Shown here: piece by piece, positions 46,244 to 53,596 of the stretch
How the letters are laid out: every line of letters starts with the position of its first letter
How positions within the stretch are numbered: position 1 is the first letter of the stretch
Translations under genes and position numbers: made by a program
Source: Prochlorococcus sp. AG-347-I21
GTDB lineage: Bacteria > Cyanobacteriota > Cyanobacteriia > PCC-6307 > Cyanobiaceae
Length of the DNA stretch: 64,000 nt
Assembly (NCBI GenBank): GCA_003279055.1
Contig: QCBP01000007.1
Location: forward strand, 1-64,000
Reading direction: 5' to 3'
The notes under the pieces: generated by a model
The model's input: only the letters and a program-made list of their open reading frames with translations
Database searches by the model: none
Told to the model about the DNA's origin: nothing

Positions 46244-46576
46244 ATGCCTTACATTAATGTTTCTACTTCAGCAAAAATAGAGGATAAGAAAAAATTACTT
46301 GAAGAAATCTCAATATTAATTTCATCTTTAACAAATAAATCAAAAAGATTTGTTATGGCCAAATTAGATGATAACTCCGAAATGTATTTCGAAGGTGAAA
46401 GCCCTTGTTGTTTTTTAGAGATTAAGTCAATAGGCTCTTTAAATCCTTCAGAAATGGCAAAGCCATTGTCTAATTTTGTACATGAGAAAATAGGAATTCC
46501 AATAGATAAAATTTATATTTCTTTTGAGGATGTCCCTGCTTCGATGTGGGCTTGGAATGGAAGAACATTCGGTTGA
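46244..46576 (+). CDS. MIF/tautomerase-superfamily protein
   Basis: A 110-residue protein whose Met is followed by Pro2, the catalytic base of tautomerases. PYINVSTSAKIED and the C-terminal VPASMWAWNGRTFG block are shared with macrophage migration inhibitory factor (MIF) homologues, known in Prochlorococcus, where the protein has been structurally studied. It likely works as a trimer with phenylpyruvate-like keto-enol activity; its natural substrate is unknown. It is followed by a DUF1824 gene 25 bp later. Confidence 0.9.
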   Translation: MPYINVSTSAKIEDKKKLLEEISILISSLTNKSKRFVMAKLDDNSEMYFEGESPCCFLEIKSIGSLNPSEMAKPLSNFVHEKIGIPIDKIYISFEDVPASMWAWNGRTFG

Positions 46577-46601
46577 AAATTATTATTTTAGGTATAAATT
46601 T

Positions 46602-46991
46602 ATGGCAATAAATAAGTTAGTTGATTTAAACAGTCTTAGAAATGCTCCTCAATTAAGCAATAGTCAAGTAAAAAAACTTTTAGAAGAACTGGAAGCAAAT
46701 ATTTTGGATGCTGATTGGATAACAATAGGAATAATGGCTCCTTGTGATATTAAAGCTATTGAAGCATTGAAATCGATTTCTAAGAAATATTCATCAATTA
46801 AGTTTGGCAATTTAGATTCGCTTCATGCGGATGGAAGTGTTTTTTTAAAGGGTAATCAAAAAACAGGTAATGTTTTTGTTAGATCTGAAAATGGTCTCGG
46901 AGAAGGCATATTAATAACATGCCAGTATGATCAGGATGCTGTAAATTCAAACACTTTTGGACCTTTGCCTTTAGATTTTTTTTCTAATTAA
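46602..46991 (+). CDS. DUF1824-family protein
   Basis: A 129-residue protein from the ATG at 46602; an open frame further upstream overlaps the tautomerase gene and looks non-coding. The sequence LNSLRNAPQLSNSQVKKLLEEL, ADWITIGIMAPCDIKAIEALKSI, KFGNLDS, and GNVFVRSENGLGEGILITCQ matches the cyanobacterial DUF1824 family, whose members are soluble and of unknown function. Probably co-transcribed with the tautomerase. Confidence 0.75.
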   Translation: MAINKLVDLNSLRNAPQLSNSQVKKLLEELEANILDADWITIGIMAPCDIKAIEALKSISKKYSSIKFGNLDSLHADGSVFLKGNQKTGNVFVRSENGLGEGILITCQYDQDAVNSNTFGPLPLDFFSN

Positions 46992-47160
46992 TTATTGAAC
47001 AAAATTACCTAATTTATTGGCTGAAGAATGGGTTCTGAACTAGATTTACTGCTAATGTTTTTAGTCAAAATGGGAAAATTTTTTTTTATTATCCTTTTCA
47101 ATAAGCTTTGTTATTATGTTTTATGGACTTGTTCTTAATTTTTCCACTTTTTAAAAGTTA

Positions 47161-48033
47161 ATGTTTTTTCAGGACATAATTCAAAATCTTAATAATTTTT
47201 GGTCTAAAGAGGGGTGTTTGATTATGCAGCCTTATGATACAGAAAAGGGGGCTGGCACTATGAGTCCTCATACTTTTTTGAGGGCTATTGGGCCAGAACC
47301 TTGGTCTGTTGCATATGCCGAACCATGTAGAAGACCTACAGATGGAAGATTTGGGGAAAATCCGAATCGTGCTCAACATTACTTTCAATATCAGGTAATA
47401 ATTAAGCCCTCTCCTGATGGGATTCAAGAAAAATATTTGAAATCTTTAGAATCTCTTGGAATAAACCCTAAAGATCACGATATCAGATTTGTAGAAGATA
47501 ATTGGGAGTCACCAACTCTTGGAGCTTGGGGTGTGGGTTGGGAGGTTTGGCTTGATGGAATGGAAGTTACTCAATTTACCTATTTTCAACAATGTGGAGG
47601 AGTTGATTGTAAACCAATTCCAATTGAAATTACATATGGTTTAGAGAGAATTGCGATGTTCTTGCAAGATAAGGAAAGTATTTGGGACTTAAACTGGAAC
47701 GAAAATCTGAAATATAGTGATATTTGGCTCCAATTTGAGAAAGGTCAATGCTCATATAACTTCACTGAATCTAATCCTGCTAATCTAAGAAAATTATTTG
47801 AAATCTATCAAGATGAAGCCAATTTATTAATTGGGAAAAGGCTTACTTACCCTGCTCTTGATTACGTTTTAAAATGTAGTCATACTTTTAATTTGCTTGA
47901 TGCTAGAGGTGTAATATCAGTAACAGATCGTGCTCAATATATAGAAAAAATTAGAAAGTTAGCAAGAGAAGTTGCCTCTGCGTGGGTAGAGGAAAGAGAA
48001 TTTATGGGTAACCCATTATTAGAAAAAAAATAA
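47161..48033 (+). CDS. glyQ: glycyl-tRNA synthetase alpha subunit
   Basis: A 290-residue alpha chain of the alpha2beta2 Gly[22 protein letters not shown] opens the protein, followed by [38 protein letters not shown] (motif 2 region) and [10 protein letters not shown] (motif 3). The catalytic class II core is complete. The beta subunit (glyS) is not in this window. It is preceded by a 169-bp gap without any gene I can support. Confidence 0.96.
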   Translation: MFFQDIIQNLNNFWSKEGCLIMQPYDTEKGAGTMSPHTFLRAIGPEPWSVAYAEPCRRPTDGRFGENPNRAQHYFQYQVIIKPSPDGIQEKYLKSLESLGINPKDHDIRFVEDNWESPTLGAWGVGWEVWLDGMEVTQFTYFQQCGGVDCKPIPIEITYGLERIAMFLQDKESIWDLNWNENLKYSDIWLQFEKGQCSYNFTESNPANLRKLFEIYQDEANLLIGKRLTYPALDYVLKCSHTFNLLDARGVISVTDRAQYIEKIRKLAREVASAWVEEREFMGNPLLEKK

Positions 48034-48138
48034 AAATTATTGCTAAGAAAAAAAATATAAGGTTAATGTAAAAAATTATACATTGATATGCATCTATTAG
48101 TTCTTCTCTAAAAAGTTACCTTCGATACAATTTAAATA

Positions 48139-48171
48139 CCCATTTCTATGGGCATTTTCGTGTGAGGTAAA
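48139..48171 (+). promoter_or_regulatory. som leader: small hairpin and Yfr1-complementary Shine-Dalgarno
   Basis: The leader contains a CCCAT-TTCT-ATGGG hairpin (48139-48152) and then GTGTGAGG at 48160-48167, four bases before the ATG at 48172. GTGTGAGG includes the Shine-Dalgarno GAGG and is the exact reverse complement of CCTCACAC in the Yfr1 signature. A TACAAT at 48126-48131 may be the -10 box. This sequence pairing would let a Yfr1-type RNA block ribosome binding. Confidence 0.65.
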
Positions 48172-49494
48172 ATGAAACTCTTCCAAAAACTTTTGGTTGC
48201 AGGTACTGCATTGGGTCTTTTAACACCGATTGCAGCACAGGCTACTGAAGCAGTCAATCTTGAAGCAATGGATAGCTATCGTCGTAGGTTTTCCAAAGCA
48301 AAAACATTTGATAGTAATACATTCGCTAATCAGATTAGTGAAGATGTCGCAACCCTCAATGGTCGGGTTGATGGTATAGAAGCCAGACAAAATAATTTTG
48401 AAGCTAGTGCTTTTTCGTCTACTACAACAATGGATGGAAAAGCTGTCTTTGCGATAGGTGCTGTTGATGGTGGAGACACCATTGGTGGAACAGAGGCGCT
48501 CTCTTCAGCTTATGTATACAAGATGAACTTGAATACAAGTTTTACTGGAGATGACAATCTTTATGTAAGGCTATCAGCAGGGGAATGGGGTTCTAACTTC
48601 ACTAAAAAACCTGGTAATTACCATATTGAAGCAAAGAATACTGGCGACAACAAATTAATTGTTGACAAACTATGGTACACATTCCCACTTGGAGATAATG
48701 CAACAGTTTGGGTTGGTCCAAATATAGAGAACTACTATATGATGGCGGCAACTCCTTCTATTTATAAGCCTGGCGTTTTAAAAGCATTTAAATTAGGGGG
48801 TAATGGTGCAGTATTTGGAGCTAGTACTGATGGTGGTGCTGGACTTAAGTATGAATTTGGAGATAGTGGCTTTGCAATGAGCACAAACTACGTTGGTAAA
48901 GGTAGTAAAGCAGATGCTGGAATCTTGACTGATGGTGATAAGAGTAAAATTGATACTATGATTGCTTTTACAAAGCCTCAGTATCATGCTTCTGTTACTT
49001 ACTCCAAGCAACATGGTGGTTGGGATGCACATGAGTATTATTCAACAGAACTAATTCATGGTAATAATGGCACTACTGTTACAAGCTTAGGTTCAGATAC
49101 TAATGCTGATGCATTTGCGATTAGAGGTTACTGGAGACCAGAAAATTCTGGTACTGCTACTCCTGAAATATCAGTTGGATATGATCTAATTAGTTTTGAT
49201 AATCATTCTCTTAATGTTTCAGAAGGTTCTGGATATTTTGTTGGTCTAGGTTGGCAAGATATGATCCAAGCTGAGGATAGAATAGGGATAGCTGTTGGAC
49301 AACCTGTTAAGGCAACAAAACTTACTACAGGAACTTTGAGTGAAGTTGATCCTTTCCTTTGGGAAGCATACTATTCATTCAAGCCTAACGACTCAATTAC
49401 TGTTACTCCTGCTATATGGGGAGGAACCGATGTTGAATCCTCAACTACAGAGGATGTCTTCGGAGCTATGCTGACCACAGTGTTTAAGTTCTAA
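48172..49494 (+). CDS. som: Som-type outer-membrane porin (iron-uptake-porin family)
   Basis: A 440-residue exported beta-barrel. Signal peptide: MKLFQKLLVAGTALGLLTPI, cleaved after AQA (about residue 24). Residues 40-80 form a short helical region with LNGRVDGIEARQ instead of a full SLH domain; the rest alternates short strands and ends in a terminal phenylalanine (TVFKF), the BAM recognition feature. Som porins form the general permeability barrier in cyanobacteria. Its ribosome-binding site is complementary to Yfr1. Two terminator hairpins follow. Confidence 0.9.
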   Translation: MKLFQKLLVAGTALGLLTPIAAQATEAVNLEAMDSYRRRFSKAKTFDSNTFANQISEDVATLNGRVDGIEARQNNFEASAFSSTTTMDGKAVFAIGAVDGGDTIGGTEALSSAYVYKMNLNTSFTGDDNLYVRLSAGEWGSNFTKKPGNYHIEAKNTGDNKLIVDKLWYTFPLGDNATVWVGPNIENYYMMAATPSIYKPGVLKAFKLGGNGAVFGASTDGGAGLKYEFGDSGFAMSTNYVGKGSKADAGILTDGDKSKIDTMIAFTKPQYHASVTYSKQHGGWDAHEYYSTELIHGNNGTTVTSLGSDTNADAFAIRGYWRPENSGTATPEISVGYDLISFDNHSLNVSEGSGYFVGLGWQDMIQAEDRIGIAVGQPVKATKLTTGTLSEVDPFLWEAYYSFKPNDSITVTPAIWGGTDVESSTTEDVFGAMLTTVFKF

Positions 49495-49503
49495 ATAAAT
49501 AAA

Positions 49504-49522
49504 ACCCCTCAAAAAGAGGGGT
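49504..49522 (+). terminator. hairpin after som
   Basis: ACCCCTC-AAAAA-GAGGGGT, nine bases past the som stop. It lacks a T run, so may act with the next hairpin. Confidence 0.6.
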
Positions 49523-49540
49523 AACTTCTTTTAATTAAAA

Positions 49541-49567
49541 AGCCCCAATATTATGGGGCTTTTTTTT
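49541..49567. terminator. bidirectional terminator between som and the small secreted protein
   Basis: Stem AGCCCCA / TGGGGCT with an ATATTA loop, followed by T7 on the plus strand and preceded by A4 in the other direction. It overlaps the 3' end of the minus-strand gene and can serve both converging genes. Confidence 0.85.
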
Positions 49568-49805
49568 ACCAGCAATTTTCTCCTTCACCTATTGGTACGC
49601 ACATATTGGAATTTTTTGCTTCATCAGCTAATTTCTGAGCCTCTTCATCAAGTATAAAATCAGCGTCTAATGACATATCTGTGTTCCATTCCTTTAATCC
49701 ACCTAAATCATTTTCTCCCGCTTTCAAGGAAAAATCTTCAGAAGTAGTTATTGCCAAAGCACTTGTAGCAGCTAGAAAAATGGCAATAGAGTTTCTCTTT
49801 TTCAT
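49566..49805 (-). CDS. small exported protein
   Basis: A 79-residue protein. Residues 1-22 (MKKRNSIAIFLAATSALAIT) look like a Sec signal peptide, then an acidic domain (EDFSLKAGENDLGGLKEW, then LDEEAQKLADEAKNSNMC) ending in two cysteines eight residues apart near the C-terminus. It probably acts in the periplasm or outside. No family recognised. A GATAAAAATAATTATAAAA string (13 of 19 to a Fur consensus) lies immediately upstream, but chance matches are common in this AT-rich genome. Confidence 0.65.
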   Translation of the reverse strand: MKKRNSIAIFLAATSALAITTSEDFSLKAGENDLGGLKEWNTDMSLDADFILDEEAQKLADEAKNSNMCVPIGEGENCW

Positions 49806-49878
49806 ATACTTTTATAATTATTTTTATCTTAGTTCTTTTAAAAGTAAAATTCTATTTGATGTATAAAATGATCCTAAA

Positions 49879-50544
49879 TTAACTTCCTAATCTTCTTAAA
49901 AGATTTGAATAAGATTTGAAAATTAGATCGACTTCATTTGATCTCCCATACTTAGCTAGTAATGATCTTGCCGCTGCATCTAGATCAAATAAATATTCTC
50001 TTTCTTCAATGCTTTTTACATAGCTTTCAATCCACCCTATAAATACTAATCTTTCACCATCAAGAACCTCTTCAACTGAATGTAAATATGTACTTGGATA
50101 AATTATTATTTCACCTGCACTCAATTTAAACTGTTCCTCGCAGTTCAAATTCTCAATAGATAATGCTCCTCCATCATATTTGTCTTTACGGCTTAAAAAA
50201 ATTGTAAAAGATAAGTCCGCTCTCCCAGAAGACATGTAGGCATTATCAATATGACGGCCATATTTCATACCTTTTGTTGATTTTGAGAACATTGTTCCAT
50301 GAACCTTTTTTGGTAATGCGAAGCTTTTGATTAGTTCATTACTTATTATCTTTTTTGTAATTAATTTAGAAAACTTTTTTGAAATATCTGAATCTCTTTT
50401 TAGCTGTAAATTATTTTTCACTTTGGCCGCATGTTTTCCAGCTGTTTGCTTGCCATCTTCCCAAAATGATTTTTCTTTATCTAAATTTGTTAGCAATACT
50501 TCCAATTCTTCAGAATTTAGTAGTGGTTGAGTTAAATAATTCAT
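49879..50544 (-). CDS. PKHD-type Fe(II)/2-oxoglutarate hydroxylase (PiuC/YbiX-like)
   Basis: A 221-residue dioxygenase. The iron ligands are visible as His98-x-Asp100 (YGRHIDNAYM) and His155 (STYLHSVEEV), and Arg165 (GERLVFIGW) would bind 2-oxoglutarate. TIFLSRKDKYDGGALSIEN and AGEIIIYPS are the family's core strands. PiuC/YbiX homologues are often next to iron receptors or storage genes and are iron-regulated. This gene diverges from futA with 102 bp between starts, in keeping with that. The substrate is unknown. Confidence 0.88.
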   Translation of the reverse strand: MNYLTQPLLNSEELEVLLTNLDKEKSFWEDGKQTAGKHAAKVKNNLQLKRDSDISKKFSKLITKKIISNELIKSFALPKKVHGTMFSKSTKGMKYGRHIDNAYMSSGRADLSFTIFLSRKDKYDGGALSIENLNCEEQFKLSAGEIIIYPSTYLHSVEEVLDGERLVFIGWIESYVKSIEEREYLFDLDAAARSLLAKYGRSNEVDLIFKSYSNLLRRLGS

Positions 50545-50547
50545 TTC

Positions 50548-50562
50548 TGATATTAAATATGA
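50548..50562. promoter_or_regulatory. Fur-box-like palindrome between the PiuC-like gene and futA
   Basis: TGATATTAAATATGA, a 7-1-7 inverted repeat matching the Fur consensus TGATAAT-N-ATTATCA at 11 of 14 positions. It begins 4 bp upstream of the minus-strand ATG and is 85 bp before the futA start. AT-rich DNA yields such matches by chance, but both flanking genes are iron related. Confidence 0.4.
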
Positions 50563-50646
50563 TACAAAGTTATGTATAGAAAATTTCTTTAAGAGGCCTT
50601 GTTATGAAGTTGGATATAAAGTAACCATAGATACTATTTTGAAAAA

Positions 50647-51669
50647 GTGCAAAACTATTTGAAATTACTTTATTCAGCACTAACATGTACATTTTTACTG
50701 AACGTAAATATACCTGTAAATTCAACACAAAAAGAAGTCAAAGTTTATTCAGGTAGACATTACAACACAGATAGAGGCGTCTTCAAAAAATTTGCTGAAG
50801 AAACAGGAATCAAAGTCAGACTTATTGAGGCGGCAGGTATATCATTAATTGAAAGATTGAAAAGAGAGGGTATGAATTCTCAAGCAGATTTAATACTATT
50901 AGTTGATGCCGCAAGAATTACCAATGCTGCCAAAGCTGGCTTACTTCAAAATATAGAATCTAAATCTTTAGAACAAGATGTTCCAATTGGACTAAAAGAT
51001 AAAGATAAGGAATGGTATGCATTAACTAGAAGAGTAAGAGTTATGGTTGCTAATCCAAAAGTTGTAGATATTAGTAAGATAAAAGATTATACAGATTTAG
51101 CTGATCCATCCTTGAAAGGTAAAGTATGTTTAAGAAATAGAAAAAGTCCATATAATCAATCTTTAGTAGCTAATCAGATAGTTAACAAAGGAGAATCAAA
51201 AACGAAGGCTTGGTTAAACGGAATGATTTCTAACGTTTCCCAGCCTTTCTTCCCTGGAGATATTTCAATAATTAGGGCAGTTTCTAAGAAAAAATGTGGC
51301 GTAGGAGTTATTAATCATTACTATCTTGCAAGAATGTTAGGAGGAGTTAATGGCAGAAGAGATGCTTTATATGCAAAAAAAACATCCGTTATTACTCCAA
51401 ATCCTGCACATGTGAATATTAGTGCTGGTGGTGTCGCAAAATACGCAACAAACAAAAATGAGGCCATTAAGCTCCTTGAATATTTGGCATCACCAAAAGG
51501 AAGTAAAGGTCTAGCTGCTCCAACCTTTGAACATCCATTAAATGAAGTTAATCAAAATCCAATTGTCAAAGGCTTTGGTGATTTTGTTCCTGATGAGGTA
51601 ACTGTAGAAGACCTTGGAGTAAATAACTCTCTTGCCATAAAATTGATGAAAGATGCAGGTTGGGATTAA
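50647..51669 (+). CDS. futA: iron-binding ABC-transporter substrate protein FutA/IdiA
   Basis: A 340-residue periplasmic iron-binding protein beginning at GTG, with a hydrophobic signal segment at residues 4-20. Iron ligand regions expected in FutA are present: VYSGRHYNTDRGVFKKF (His/Tyr near residue 35) and GVGVINHYYLARMLG (tandem Tyr at about 225). GLAAPTFEHPLNEVNQNP near the end is typical. It binds iron for an ABC importer whose permease and ATPase genes are not in the window. FutA of Prochlorococcus has been studied structurally and is iron-stress induced. Confidence 0.94.
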   Translation: MQNYLKLLYSALTCTFLLNVNIPVNSTQKEVKVYSGRHYNTDRGVFKKFAEETGIKVRLIEAAGISLIERLKREGMNSQADLILLVDAARITNAAKAGLLQNIESKSLEQDVPIGLKDKDKEWYALTRRVRVMVANPKVVDISKIKDYTDLADPSLKGKVCLRNRKSPYNQSLVANQIVNKGESKTKAWLNGMISNVSQPFFPGDISIIRAVSKKKCGVGVINHYYLARMLGGVNGRRDALYAKKTSVITPNPAHVNISAGGVAKYATNKNEAIKLLEYLASPKGSKGLAAPTFEHPLNEVNQNPIVKGFGDFVPDEVTVEDLGVNNSLAIKLMKDAGWD

Positions 51670-51730
51670 AAATTAAAATAATAAGATAGAACATAATATT
51701 CTCTTTTTTGTTGCATACTTATAAACAGGT

Positions 51731-51815
51731 GGAGGGGTGGCTGAGTGGTTGAAAGCGAACGATTCGAAATCGTTTAATAGATATCTATTCGTGGGTTCGA
51801 ATCCCACCCTCTCCG
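51731..51815 (+). tRNA. tRNA-Ser (anticodon CGA)
   Basis: An 85-nt class II tRNA: acceptor GGAGGGG with CCTCTCC, D-arm CTGAGTGGTTGAAAG, anticodon arm AACGA-TTCGAAA-TCGTT with CGA as anticodon, a long variable arm (AATAGATATCTATT), and T-arm GTGGG-TTCGAAT-CCCAC. No CCA is encoded. Reads UCG codons. Confidence 0.97.
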
Positions 51816-51840
51816 TTAATAATAGTTTCTGGAAGTCCTG

Positions 51841-51871
51841 AAAATAAATAAGAGGGTATTTATTTTCCCTC
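51841..51871 (+). other. two mutually exclusive hairpins after tRNA-Ser
   Basis: AAAATAAATA (51841-51850) pairs with TATTTATTTT (51857-51866) over 10 bp, while GAGGG (51852-51856) can pair with CCCTC (51867-51871) using that second arm as loop. Only one stem can form at a time. No T run follows. Might be a transcript switch or simply chance in AT-rich DNA. The rest of 51,816-52,058 has no gene. Confidence 0.35.
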
Positions 51872-52058
51872 CTCGAGTTTTATGCACTTTGTTGTCCAGA
51901 AAGTCGATGAAGTGCTTTTACTCTTGAATTATTTCTATTCCTAATGGATGACAAAAGATAATCGCGAAAACTACAAAGCGCCAATAATCGGGTATTAATA
52001 CTCTATTAATTTAAATTGGATAGAAAGATAATTAAGGAGTAGAGATAAAGGAGCTTTT

Positions 52059-52217
52059 ATGAGACTCACCACTCCATTTACTGCCCTTAGAAATGCAACT
52101 TCAGATATTTGGAGAATGCATGATTTTAATTATCAACTACCTGAAGATCATAGACAAGATTATTGGGAAAAAGAATGTATAGACCACCCAACAAGTTCTC
52201 ATTGCAAAGTTTACTAA
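52059..52217 (+). CDS. small conserved-looking hypothetical protein
   Basis: A 52-residue ORF starting MRLTTPFTALRNATSDIWRM and ending in a cysteine-containing HCKVY. The ATG has an excellent Shine-Dalgarno (AAAGGAG) seven bases away, which is rare here and supports real translation. Polar and aromatic: YQLPEDHRQDYWEKECIDHP. Function unknown. Confidence 0.6.
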   Translation: MRLTTPFTALRNATSDIWRMHDFNYQLPEDHRQDYWEKECIDHPTSSHCKVY

Positions 52218-52305
52218 TGGCAATATAAATTAAGATCTTAATAAAGATCATTGTCAGTGTCTTTTCTTCTAGTTAAGAAGATATTTCTTAATTTAAAACT
52301 AAAAA

Positions 52306-52908
52306 ATGCCTTTTAATAATTCAATATCAAAATATGATTGGCAGTATTTTGTGACTGGATTTTTTTTAATCTCAGTTTTTATTTTTACAGATTTAATTGG
52401 AGTTATTGATAAAGAACATTTTTACTATGTACCAAGATTAATTAGTGATCAACCCTATAGGATTTTCACTTCATTCCTAACTCATGCAGATTTAAATCAT
52501 TTATTAAGTAATCTCGGAGGAATAATCATTACTAGATATTTTTTGATGAGACTCGGAATTAAAAGCAGATTTTTTTATTTGAAATTTATTTTAATTTGTT
52601 CTTTTTTTAATTTTTTTAATATCTGGGTTTACGAAAAGATCTTATCGTATTTTAATATCTATCAGAATTATTCCGCTTTAGGATTTAGTGGAATAATTTA
52701 TGCTTTATTTGGATTCTTACTATTAACTTCTTTTTATGGAAAGAAATATTTTTTAGGTAAAGAAATTGGTTTTAAGGTCAATTATGAAGTTCAAAAAATG
52801 TCAAAGACAATGTGCCTTATAGGATTGATTTTCTCTTTTTTGCCAGGAGTGAGTTTACTAGGTCATTTAAGTGGATTTATTGCAGGGTGTTTTTTATTCT
52901 TAATCTAA
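52306..52908 (+). CDS. rhomboid-family intramembrane serine protease
   Basis: A 200-residue, six-helix membrane protein. RIFTSFLTHADLNHLLSNL (about residue 52) is the rhomboid loop/helix-2 region. The catalytic dyad is visible: Ser128 in LGFSGIIYALFG and His187 in LGHLSGFIAG. It should cleave transmembrane substrates in the inner or thylakoid membrane. Upstream lie 88 bp after the small ORF. No substrate candidate is identified in the window. Confidence 0.88.
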   Translation: MPFNNSISKYDWQYFVTGFFLISVFIFTDLIGVIDKEHFYYVPRLISDQPYRIFTSFLTHADLNHLLSNLGGIIITRYFLMRLGIKSRFFYLKFILICSFFNFFNIWVYEKILSYFNIYQNYSALGFSGIIYALFGFLLLTSFYGKKYFLGKEIGFKVNYEVQKMSKTMCLIGLIFSFLPGVSLLGHLSGFIAGCFLFLI

Positions 52909-52973
52909 TAAAGATTAATTTTTATTTGAACAAGTTAATATAGTTATTTCTCCAGATATCCAACTTTTTTCTT

Positions 52974-53078
52974 TTACTTTTTATTTTTAAATAGATCAAT
53001 TTTGATATCAAAAGTAACTATTATTCCAATACTTATAAACAGTAATCCAATTGCAATTTGGGGTGAAGGTAATTCCAT
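52974..53078 (-). CDS. possible 34-residue single-helix membrane protein
   Basis: An ATG-to-TAA frame encoding MELPSPQIAIGLLFISIGII, then a VTFDIKIDLFKNKK tail. One helix with a basic C-terminus resembles the small subunits of photosynthetic complexes, but I cannot match it to a known one. There is no good ribosome-binding site. Real or chance is open. Confidence 0.4.
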   Translation of the reverse strand: MELPSPQIAIGLLFISIGIIVTFDIKIDLFKNKK

Positions 53079-53173
53079 ATAAATCTTATTTTCAACCACC
53101 CTACCGAATCTTTCCCAGGAACGATTGAAGATTGAGTAATATTAATTCTAAATAAAGCAGCATCACCTTAAAA

Positions 53174-53368
53174 ATGGCAAAAGTAGAAAATGATCTTGAT
53201 ATATATTATGCAGTTGGGAATGCTAATACTCAAAGACAAGGAAACGAACTTGCAGCAATTATGAAAAAACATAATTCTGCAAGATGGAAGTTGACATCAA
53301 CAAGTACGGCAATAGTAGATATTAAAAACCAGTTTTCAAATCTTTATCTATTTTGGGATAAGAATTAG
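53174..53368 (+). CDS. small conserved hypothetical protein
   Basis: A 64-residue soluble protein (DLDIYYAVGNANTQRQGNEL, then AAIMKKHNSARWKLTSTSTA and a hydrophobic strand IVDIKNQFSNLYLFW). The pattern suggests a helix followed by two strands. Unknown function. It lies upstream of the small-RNA region on the same strand; its stop at 53368 is 21 bp before the first hairpin of the Yfr1-like element. Confidence 0.6.
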   Translation: MAKVENDLDIYYAVGNANTQRQGNELAAIMKKHNSARWKLTSTSTAIVDIKNQFSNLYLFWDKN

Positions 53369-53388
53369 TAATTAATACTGTAGATATT

Positions 53389-53486
53389 TGATACATTTTG
53401 CCATTATATTGTATGTATCAGAAACTCCTCACACACTAATTTCTGATAAGTAAACACCCTTTTCTCTAAATTAGGGTGTTTTTTAA
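53389..53486 (+). ncRNA. Yfr1-like small RNA with the ACTCCTCACAC signature
   Basis: The 11-nt signature ACTCCTCACAC, ultraconserved in the cyanobacterial sRNA Yfr1, is present exactly at 53424-53434. An intrinsic terminator follows: AAACACCC (53452-53459) / GGGTGTTT (53474-53481) and a T run. Upstream, TGATACAT / ATGTATCA (53389-53396 and 53413-53420) can form a first stem, and an alternative 9-bp stem TATCAGAAA / TTTCTGATA would put the signature in a 15-nt loop. This matches Yfr1 layout (stem, open signature, terminator stem). The 5' end is uncertain. As I recall, the MED4 yfr1 gene lies between guaB and trxA, neither of which is here, so this could be an extra copy or a relocated gene. 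Confidence 0.75.
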
Positions 53487-53584
53487 TGACAAATTTACTG
53501 CTATAAAGAATTGGTAAATTTGACAGTAAATTAACATTCCATTCGACCCTTCCACGGAAAAGAAATAGATGAAATAATTTATAT

Positions 53585-53596
53585 GTGTGAAGGAGT
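53585..53596 (+). promoter_or_regulatory. sequence complementary to the Yfr1 signature
   Basis: GTGTGAAGGAGT is the reverse complement of ACTCCTCACAC except for one extra A. It sits at the 5' boundary of the Yfr2-like RNA, about 150 bp downstream of the Yfr1-like signature. If transcribed, the two could form 11 base pairs with one bulge. Confidence 0.4.

Noticed and set aside
46524-46601. Upstream extension of the DUF1824 frame
   Set aside because: Overlaps the certain tautomerase gene in another frame; the ATG at 46602 gives the family N-terminus.
47041-47160. Short hydrophobic frame upstream of glyQ beginning ATGTTTTTAG
   Set aside because: Low-complexity T-rich stretch giving Phe/Ile runs; no ribosome-binding site and no match to a known small membrane subunit.
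47158-47427. 89-residue minus-strand frame
   Set aside because: Antisense to the 5' end of glyQ, whose family motifs are clear.
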